A stretch of 64,000 bases of DNA from Chaetoderma sp. LZ-2023a (Eukaryota; Mollusca; Caudofoveata; Chaetodermatida; Chaetodermatidae): NCBI GenBank assembly GCA_034401795.1, contig JAVVLW010002724.1:25001-89000 (forward strand), written 5' to 3'. Below are positions 55,905 through 64,000 of this stretch, one piece after another. Under the pieces are notes generated by a model. It saw only the letters and a list, made by a program, of their open reading frames with translations, was not told where the DNA came from and ran no database searches. The position numbers and the translations under genes were made by a program. The stretch's first letter is position 1, and the number at the start of each line of letters is the position of its first letter.

Positions 55905-56780
55905 GGCTTTGATCTTTGAGGCTAGCACGGGGGTTCGCAGCACTCGCGCCACTATTTTCGGTGACCGTCTAGACATATTTAAGATTTTTCGAATCCCCTC
56001 CAATCTGAGTGATCTGTAAACAAATGTAAGAAACCCATGTGAGCGCATCTATTGATCCAGAACAACAATAGCGTAACAAATATGGGTGACATAGTCAGAA
56101 TTTGTGTATAAAAATTAGCAAAAGTTAAAAGCATACTAAACTCGTTACATTGCAATAAAAATATTTAAAATTTCCCAAACTTATGTTAGCTTGCAGGTAA
56201 TGTCTCTTTAATTGAGTGTCAGCCCAGATCCCTCGATTCTGGAGATTTGAGATATTCACTTACACATGCACAAATTCACGGATCACGGGATGCATGATAC
56301 ACCAGCAGATCTAATTAATTGCATATTTTATCCACCGCTCTACAACTCTCTAAAGGCTCACATCTGTCAATATGGAGGCCATTAATGCTATGGTAACATA
56401 GAATGCAATCACTTTATGATGAATATAAAACAACAATCTAGTTCAAAACCTATACTTATTAATCAACAGTGATGTGGTTATTATAATTATAAACACAAGC
56501 ATAATACAATTAATTAGCTACTATGATTTTGGAATTCATCATAAAACTATGTTGTTGAAAAATCATCAGATGTAGTAAATTTCAGTTATTTTTTCTATGA
56601 TAAAATGTGAATAAAAGCTAGATGAGATCTACAGGACACTTTGTCCTAATTATATTTTGACATGAGGGGACATTCCTTATTCACATTTTGTATAATATTC
56701 CTATTTTAGATATTTAAGGGCAAATTATTTCCTTATTGACAGTTGAGAGGTTATTCTTCCAGGCCCGTTGAACGGCATTC
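55905..56780. other. Non-coding AT-rich DNA
   Basis: No gene or known repeat of the window recognised. Confidence 0.4.
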
Positions 56781-56784
56781 TTTA

Positions 56785-57553
56785 ACAAGAGGCCCAAGGG
56801 CCTGTTGTGCTCACCTGGACCATTAGCATTTGAACCATTTGCATTTAAATAGATATAATGGATAATTAAAAAAAAATCCAAGATGGCCTCCCAAAAGATT
56901 TACCAATCAAAATTCTGAATAAAAATTCTAGTCTACCTTGATAGGATCGCTCCAGCCAAATTTGTTTGAAATATGTCAAGTAACTAAGGAGAAGCAGCGT
57001 TTTGACCGTTTCCAAGAAGTTTTTCATAAAATCTAACATTTTCACCCAAAAAATGGATCAATCAAAATTCTGAATAGAGGTTCTAATGCCTACCACCATA
57101 GAATGCATCTAGCCAAACTTGGTTGAAATATGTCAAGCAGCTAAGGAGAAGTAACATTTTGACCATTTCCAGTAGATTTTTCATAAAATGTCAGATTTTC
57201 AGCCAAAAAATGGATCAATCAAAATTCTGAAAAGGGTTCTAGAGCCTACCACCATAAAATGCATCTAGTCAAATTTGGTTGAAATAGGTCAGGCAGCTAG
57301 GGAGGAGTAACATTTTGACCATTTCCAGTAGATTTTTCATAAAATCTAAGATTTTCACCCAAAAAACAGATCAATAAAAATTCTGAAACAATAATCTGGA
57401 GGGTACCAGCTTAGGAGCATTCCAGCCAAATTTGGTTGAAATTGGTCAAACCGTTAAGAAGACGCTATTTGATGGACAGATGGAGGGATAGATGACAGAC
57501 GGACGGCTGCCATGGCATAAGCTCACTTGGCCTTTCAGGCCAGGTGAGCTAAA
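56785..57553 (+). repeat. Interspersed repeat E, subtype 1
   Basis: It opens with aacaagaggcccaagggcct / gttgtgctcacctggacc and ends cacttggcctttcaggccag / gtgagctaa. It has four monomers of about 165 bp, each with caatcaaaattctga, agccaaatttggttgaaata, agctaaggagaagtaacatt and gaccatttccagtagatttt. It is the most compact and cleanest E copy. Confidence 0.75.
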
Positions 57554-57739
57554 AATGTAACAAATGACACTAAACTTGAAGTTGTTTGTTTGGGAGGTCC
57601 TCCTGCTTTCATTAATTTTCTAAATTGTTCTCTTCTCTCACTATGGGCCTTTGAAGAGTCATTTTACGCTTTAGAGGGCATTCCGCTTTTAAAAAACATT
57701 GGTGGGGCATTCTTTCCTTACTGGCTCACTACTCTTTTA

Positions 57740-57828
57740 TTAACCAAAACTGTTTCAAAATGTACACCAGTTTCTTTGATACTGACACAGTAAAAGATAG
57801 AATATCAACATCAGAGTGGTAAGGACGC
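57740..57828 (+). mobile_element. Hairpin element G, half copy
   Basis: aaaatgtacaccagtttctt and agaatatcaacatcagagtg / gtaag match the right half of the element at 20518-20725. Confidence 0.5.
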
Positions 57829-57849
57829 TCGCCGAGGACAAGAAGCAGA

Positions 57850-59345
57850 GGACAAAGACAGCTTTCATTGACCATTTGTGGGACAATCTTTTCTCATTGA
57901 CCTTTAGGGACTTTTTTGTTGAGCATTGCATGATGGCGCAGTCTTTTCTGATTTACCTATAGGCTCTACTCCTCTTATATTGACTATTGGTAGGGGATTT
58001 TTTATCTCATAAAGTTTAAAAAGCATATTTTTATTTTATTGACCATTTGTGGGCCCACCCCTCTTTCATCATTGACCTTTCAGTGTTTATGACTCCTTCC
58101 TTCACTGACCATTGGGAGACATTCTTTCATCATTGACCTTTCAGTGTTTATGACTCCTTCCTTCACTGACCATTGGGAGACATTCTTTCATCATTGACCT
58201 TTCAGTGTTTATGACTCCTTCCTTTCCTGACCATTGGGAGACATTCTTTCATCATTGACCTTTCAGTGTTTATGAGGCCTTCCTTTCCTGACCATTGGGA
58301 GACATTCTTTCATCATTGACCTTTCAGTGTTTATGACTCCTTCCTTCACTGACCATTGGGAGACATTCTTTCATCATTGACCTTTCAGTGTTTATGACTC
58401 CTTCCTTTCCTGACCATTGGGAGACATTCTTTCATCATTGACCTTTCAGTGTTTATGAGGCCTTCCTTTCCTGACCATTGGGAGACATTCTTTCATCATT
58501 GACCTTTCAGTGTTTATGACTCCTTCCTTCACTGACCATTGGGAGACATTCTTTCATCATTGACCTTTCAGTGTTTATGACTCCTTCCTTTCCTGACCAT
58601 TGGGAGACATTCTTTCATCATTGACCTTTCAGTGTTTATGACTCCTTCCTTCACTGACCATTGGGAGACATTCTTTCATCATTGACCTTTTAGTGTTTAT
58701 GACTCCTTCCTTCATTGACCATTGGGAGACATTCTTTCATCATTGACCTTTCAGTGTTTATGACTCCTTCCTTTCCAGACCATTGGGAGACATTCTTTCA
58801 TCATTGACCTTTCAGTGTTTATGACTCCTTCCTTTCCAGACCATTGGGAGACATTCTTTCATCATTGACCTTTCAGTGTTTATGACTCCTTCCTTCACTG
58901 ACCATTGGGAGACATTCTTTCATCATTGACCTTTCAGTGTTTATGAGGCCTTCCTTTCCTGACCATTGGGAGACATTCTTTCATCATTGACCTTTCAGTG
59001 TTTATGACTCCTTCCTTCACTGACCATTGGGAGACATTCTTTCATCATTGACCTTTCAGTGTTTATGACTCCTTCCTTCACTGACCATTGGGAGACATTC
59101 TTTCATCATTGACCTTTCAGTGTTTATGAGGCCTTCCTTTCCTGACCATTGGGAGACATTCTTTCATCATTGACCTTTCAGTGTTTATGACTCCTTCCTT
59201 TCCTGACCATTGGGAGACATTCTTTCATCATTGACCTTTCAGTGTTTATGACTCCTTCCTTCACTGACCATTGGGAGACATTCTTTCAGCATTGACCTTT
59301 TAGTGTTTATGACTCCTTCCTTCATTAACCATTGGGAGACATTCT
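57850..59345. repeat. 61-bp satellite with degenerate flanks
   Basis: About 21 units (58071-59345) of attgacctttcagtgtttat / gactccttccttcactgacc / attgggagacattctttcatc. Flanking stretches 57865-58070 and 59345-59490 hold older, strongly diverged units (ttgaccatttgtgg, cattgacctt). Unit variants are arranged in part as A-B-C triplets. Confidence 0.95.
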
Positions 59346-59629
59346 TTCTTTATTGACTTTTAGAAGTTTATTCCTATTTTACTGGCCATTGGAATGGAAT
59401 TATTTCCTTATTGACCTATTGCAGCTTGATTACACTTTTATAGATGAATGGTTGGAGTGGTTTCCTCATTGCTCTTTTTTATCCAATTCCTCTTTTATTG
59501 ACTATTGCTGAGCCATACATGCTTTCAGATCACTGATCTTGACAAGATTTCTTTCCCATAACTATTTCAATGGACATATGATGTTTGTAATTGATTAAAA
59601 AAACAATAGTACAGTTATCTTCTGGAAAC

Positions 59630-60060
59630 CGATTTCAAGATGGCCACCAGTGGGCGGCTGGTGGTAATTTTGCATCTTGGATCATATCTGATTGCTTCAG
59701 ATAAACTTCTTTTGAAGACACAAATTTTGGCTTCCAAATCAATCCAAATTTCAATATGGCCGCCAAAATGGCGAGATCCGATTGGTCGATGGTGACCACG
59801 ATTTTTAACGTACTAACATCCCTTGAATAAACTTTAATGGCCCTTAGTCCCGAGAAATCATACTTATATGATCCTTTCAGCGATTCGTGCGGTCATTTTC
59901 ATGAAAATTAGTTCATTCAACATGGCTGCCCAAGTATTTGGCTAAGCAAGGTCCTTTGAAAAAGCTTGGTTCAGCTGTTGCCCAAGATGATGTTTCATGA
60001 GTTTTTAATCGATAACCAAGTGGTTTCAGAGAGGATTTTTAAAGATGTTTCTAAAAAAAT
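59630..60060 (+). repeat. Interspersed repeat E, internal fragment
   Basis: caagatggccaccag, caatatggccgccaaaatgg, gattggtcgatggtgaccac, ttcagctgttgcccaagatg and tttaaagatgtttctaaaaa are E subtype 2 blocks. Both ends are missing. Confidence 0.6.
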
Positions 60061-60129
60061 CTCAGTACTGCATGAAATCATCAACAGAGGCAATGCCATG
60101 ATATGGAAAATGTTGGAGGGATCCAGTTT

Positions 60130-60495
60130 ATTCAACAATCATATGACATCATAATCAACTATGTGCTGTGTGCATGCTGATGTCATAATCAATTATGTCA
60201 TTATGGCATAACTATGTTCATCACAAACGCTTAATTGAAGGTGGACTAATCGTTGTTGTACGAATTGTATGGCTTTACTATTTAATAAACATTCTGGTGA
60301 ATGTTTTGAAACAAATTTGACTGGGCAGCATAGGAAACAACAGCACCATGTCAAATTAGTTTCAAAATATTCAACAGCTTACCTGTAGTTTTCTGGAAAT
60401 TGAGATTCAGGGAGTGCAGGGATCAATCGATCCCAAAATGTGGGAAGTGTGAGTAGAGCTAAGCTAGAGATGGGCATGGAATAGCAAAAAGTGGA
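60130..60495 (-). mobile_element. Hairpin family B, reverse copy
   Basis: The tail atcatatgacatcataatca comes first. The hairpin is at 60298-60384 with a shortened stem (gggcagcataggaaacaaca), then gtagttttctggaaattgag and the head agctaagctagagatgggca. Confidence 0.68.
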
Positions 60496-60649
60496 CTCCT
60501 CCATTGTCAAGATGGCCGCAGTGACTCCGGGCAGCCAAATTAAATTTCAGATCATCGTTGACTTTAATATGTTTCTTTCTCATTACTCCAATGAATCTAT
60601 GAACTGTCAAAGCAATCTGACCAACTAACAGACAATCATAGAGGCTATG

Positions 60650-60870
60650 TTCCGTCCAGTTCTAGCCAAGCTCAGCCCACGTTTTTACGCGAGTTGGAAT
60701 GGATTTGAAACTCTGTAACATGAACTTCCAGAATCTAAATTTCAGGGTAACAATACAGATAAGCTGTTGAATATTTTGAAACCAATTTGACTGGGAGACG
60801 TTGCTGTTTAAGGCAATGATAGATGCACCAGCTTCCAGTCAGATTACTCTCATATTATTCAACAGAATGT
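60650..60870 (+). mobile_element. B-like hairpin element
   Basis: The head is ttctagccaagctcagccca. The hairpin is at 60768-60863, with left arm attttgaaaccaatttgact and right arm cttccagtcagattactctc; the right arm is diverged. A pearl-like F copy begins directly after it. Confidence 0.55.
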
Positions 60871-61262
60871 TTATTATCCCAAAATGATTTTATAATCACA
60901 TCTGTCCCTCCGCCTGTCGATCTGTCCATGCATCACGCTATCTCCTCCCAAACCATTGTGTGGAATTCAAACAAATTTGGCATGTGGCTTTCCCATATAA
61001 CTGCGGATTGTGCGACATTTATGTTTGGCTCCACCCTTAGGGGTGGGGAAGGGTCAAAAGGTCAGAGAAATAGATTGCAATGAAACTCCTCCGAAACCAG
61101 TCGACGGAATTACACCAAATTTGGGAGGCGAGCCATATAATTATGAAGGGCAAGATTACATTTACATCAATATGCGACGCCAGGGCTTGGGGGTCAAAAG
61201 GTCAAAGCAGTGAATGTGCGGATTTGCGATGATGCGTCATCGACCGAGCAATCTAGTTAAAT
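60870..61262 (+). repeat. Pearl-like repeat F, short copy
   Basis: One and a half monomers (gtggaattcaaacaaatttg, ccacccttaggggtggggaa, gggtcaaaaggtcagagaaa) and the family tail gatttgcgatgatgcgtcat / cgaccgagcaatctagtt. Confidence 0.65.
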
Positions 61263-61285
61263 TTTTAATTCATCAAAGCCATACA

Positions 61286-61682
61286 ATGGACCTTTCCATT
61301 TTTAGCCATGCCCCGCATAGCTAAGCTCCACCCACACGTCACCATGTTGGGATTGAGCAATCCCTGAATGCACTGACTATCACTTTCCTGAAAAATATAG
61401 TTAAGTTGTTGAATATTTTGTAACTAATTTGACTGGGTGCTGTTGCTGATTATGGTAGCAACAGTCAAATTACTTTCAAAATATTCAACAGGATATTTAC
61501 TAAATAGTAGACATACAATTCGTACAACACCGCATAGTCCGTCTTCAACTATGCGTTCGTGACGTACTTATCTATGTCATTCATGACATCATAATGACCT
61601 CATTAATTGTGATGTCATTCTATAGGTCATGCAGTTGATTATGACATCATATGATGGATGGATACAGTAGAAAGGCCCATTA
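61286..61682 (+). mobile_element. Hairpin family B, complete copy
   Basis: It starts caatggacctttccattttt. The hairpin is at 61408-61492 with a partly deleted right stem. The tail contains cgtgacgtacttatctatgt, catgacatcataatgacc and gattatgacatcatatgatg. It ends gaaaggcccatta. Confidence 0.75.
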
Positions 61683-61749
61683 ATACATGTTTAGATTTAA
61701 GTAACAAACTTATACATTATCAGCTAACTAGTGAGGTAATAGACGAATA

Positions 61750-62078
61750 CAGTTTTAGCTATTCCCCGCCCATCTGTAGCTAAGCTTCACCTACTCTTTG
61801 TCGTGTTGATCCCTGAACTCCCTGACTATTAATTTCCAGAAAACTATATGGATAAGCTGCTGAATATTTTGATACTAATTTAACTGGGCACTGTTGCTGC
61901 CATTTATTAAATAGGAAAGATATACAATTCATACAACAACACTTAGTCCATCATCAATTATGCATTCGCGATGAACTTATCTAGGTCATTCACGATGTCA
62001 TTGATTATGACATCATACTACACATCACATAGTTCATTATGACATCATATGATTGATGGATAAACTGGAAAGGTCCAT
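61750..62078 (+). mobile_element. Hairpin family B copy, right arm lost
   Basis: The left arm ctgaatattttgatactaat / ttaactgggcactgttgctgcc is followed directly by atttattaaataggaaagat, so the right arm is gone. The tail with tgatgtcatt-like motifs and the end actggaaaggtccattg are intact. Confidence 0.72.
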
Positions 62079-63495
62079 TGATTATGACATTTGGAGACTT
62101 GAGTCACAGATTGGATTCTCCCATTATTTCATGTCCTGAAATTTTATTGTTTATACACCCGTATACAGAATGTGTAATTCCTGTAATATCTTTCAAGGTT
62201 CAAGGTATCAATAATGTACCTATCATGTGAAACAAGAAAAGGAGAATCTATTTTGGGAAAGCGAAAATTTCCAAAGAATGAGTATTGCGCCCATAGAATG
62301 TGAAAAATATATCAGTTACAGCAATTACGCACAAGGGGTGGTGCCGCGCTATATACATTATTAATTGCTACAAAGAGGTTTGTATAATCACGGTGAAAGA
62401 AATGCGGTCTACACAGGCGACCATAATCGTGGTCTAGGTACTGAGCATGTACACCGCTATGGTTATTTTAGTTATTTTCATCAAATTGGACGCGCACATG
62501 TCCGAAGGATTGAAAACTACTGATAGATGTTCTAAGGGAAGGCTATTAATAAATAACAGTTCATTACCGCCAGTATATATTCCGCTATAATATATATATA
62601 ATGGTAACCAATCAAATGAAAGAATTTAATACGATATGCGTGACCACAAACATAAACAGTCTTCAGTACTGAGATCTGAGATTCTTTAATTTTTTTCTAG
62701 CCAATAACTCCTCTGAGAAGTTCTTAATACGTTTAAGTATTTATACTAATTATAGAAAACTTTTTTTGCTCAGGGAAAAAACACAAAAATACTGTGTGTT
62801 AAAAATAGAAAAGCATTTAAAAAATAATTCTTTTAATACAGATAGATCTGCCTATAATGAATACCTTGGGGTTGGGGCCAAATTAATGGTGGTGGAGGTT
62901 TAAGATTGGTTGTCATTATAGCACTGATCTTAATTAACCACCATCAAATCAACCTCAACTCCATTAACCAAAGCCATACAATCAGCTTTATATTCACCCT
63001 TACAATTTCAGTATCTCAATTTCAAGACACCCATAAAGAAAATCTGTTGTATTTTGAAACTAATTTGACAGGAAGTTATTGCTGCCACAGAATATTCCTT
63101 ACATCATAAGGACATTTCTGATCTCTACAGGGTAAAGAACTAAGAAGTCATAAATCTTTCCCAACCCTTACAAATAATCTGACTGTTTGACTTCCATTTT
63201 AAGTTCCTTTTCAGTCGCCAAAGGAGTCCAAAAAGAGTCGCTTTACAGCTCACTACCACCTTTTTGCTGGCCCGTATATTGTCAGATGATCATAGGTTTT
63301 ACTCTACCAGAATAATTGCATTTTCCTCCGAGGGTGGTTGGCGCGTGGGAGAGGCTTGTGCGATTATTGCTTTGAGTGATCACGATAAATTATTTAAGAA
63401 TAATTGTGATTACTTTGATTAATTACCCGTAGCTTGGGTACAAATTACCCAGACATAACATAAAAGCATACCAATGACAAAAGCTGCAATGGTCG
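62079..63495. other. Non-coding DNA with one hairpin arm
   Basis: A lone left arm (gttgtattttgaaactaatt / tgacaggaagttattgctgcc) lies at about 63045-63088 and is followed by a D-like tail. No gene is supported; the plus frame 62906-63109 overlaps this arm. Confidence 0.45.
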
Positions 63496-63497
63496 AT

Positions 63498-64000
63498 ATA
63501 CTCAGTCAACCCATCCCTCCCATACTACATCATGCCTACGATACACTCAGACAATCCATCCCTACCACACTACATCATGCCTACCATACACTCAGTCAAC
63601 CCATCCCTCCCACACTACATCATGCCTACCATACACTCAGTCAACCCATCCCTCCCACACTACATCATGCCTACAATACACTCAGTCAACCCATCCCTCC
63701 CACACTACATCATGCCTATGATACTCTCAGCCAACCCATCCCTCCCACACTGCATCATGCCTACAATACAATCAGACAACCCATCCCTGCCACACCACAC
63801 TATCCCTACGATACACTCAGTCAACCCATCGCTTCCACACTACATCATGCCTACAACACACTCAGTCAACCCACCCATCCCACACTACATCATGCCTACA
63901 ATACACTCAGTCAACCCATCCCTCCCACATTACACCATCCATATGATACACTCAGTCAACCCATCCCTCCCACACGACATCATGCCTACAATACAATCAG
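63498..64000. repeat. Satellite, 45-bp unit, runs off the window
   Basis: About 11 units of cactcagtcaacccatccct / cccacactacatcatgccta / caata. The array continues to the last base, so its true length is unknown. Confidence 0.95.

Noticed and set aside
1-64000. tRNA, rRNA or other structured RNA genes
   Set aside because: No segment with tRNA A/B boxes in a convincing cloverleaf or rRNA-like sequence was found by eye; the many hairpins are repeat elements.

Overview
This window is animal (eukaryotic) DNA with almost no convincing host coding sequence. It is a dense mosaic of mobile elements and satellites. The repeat styles recall genomes of marine lophotrochozoans, most likely a mollusc: a DIRS-type tyrosine-recombinase retrotransposon, pearl/HINE-like elements with internal ~150-bp monomers that open with a CCCC..GGGG hairpin, and an 'aagaggcccaaggggcctg ... 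ccaggtgagctaaaa' repeat. The species cannot be read from the sequence, and the clade assignment is inference. There are no operons, bacterial signals or CRISPR arrays. || Layout. About 0.47-2.47 kb is a truncated DIRS copy whose 5' end abuts a 44/42-bp minisatellite (2.47-3.74 kb). A pearl-like repeat (3.78-5.04 kb) and a 59-bp minisatellite (5.17-6.0 kb) follow. The centrepiece is a complete-length DIRS element on the minus strand at about 7187-14694, with inverted terminal repeats, an internal complementary region, and decayed gag, RT-RNase H and tyrosine recombinase. From 14.7 to 42.5 kb the window is packed with small hairpin elements (here called A, B, C, D and G), an interspersed repeat of 0.8-1.8 kb (E), pearl-like copies (F), a CCATGG-rich island, a LINE ORF2 remnant, and two target-site-duplicated GAA-tailed retroposons. 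At 43.2-44.0 kb lies an 86/88-bp satellite, at 45.0-45.4 kb a Tc1-like transposase relic, at 50.6-51.5 kb a broken open frame of unknown identity, at 54.2-55.3 kb a second DIRS-like fragment with its RT core deleted, at 55.8 kb a Harbinger-like MITE, at 58.1-59.3 kb a 61-bp satellite with higher-order structure, and at 63.5-64.0 kb a 45-bp satellite that runs off the window. || How the parts relate. The most interesting signal is the population of hairpin elements. Families B, C and D are built around the same half-hairpin (about 30 bp, reading TTGAATATTTTGAAA...ATTTGACTG). Their left and right arms have changed together, so pairing is kept although families differ in sequence. Single-arm copies, hairpin-deleted copies, a B-D chimera and one loop-inverted A copy indicate continuing rearrangement at the hairpin. 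The 44/42-bp minisatellite appears to have grown out of one arm of an A hairpin element. All protein-coding mobile elements seen here carry frameshifts or stops, so any present mobility would need proteins from elsewhere in the genome.
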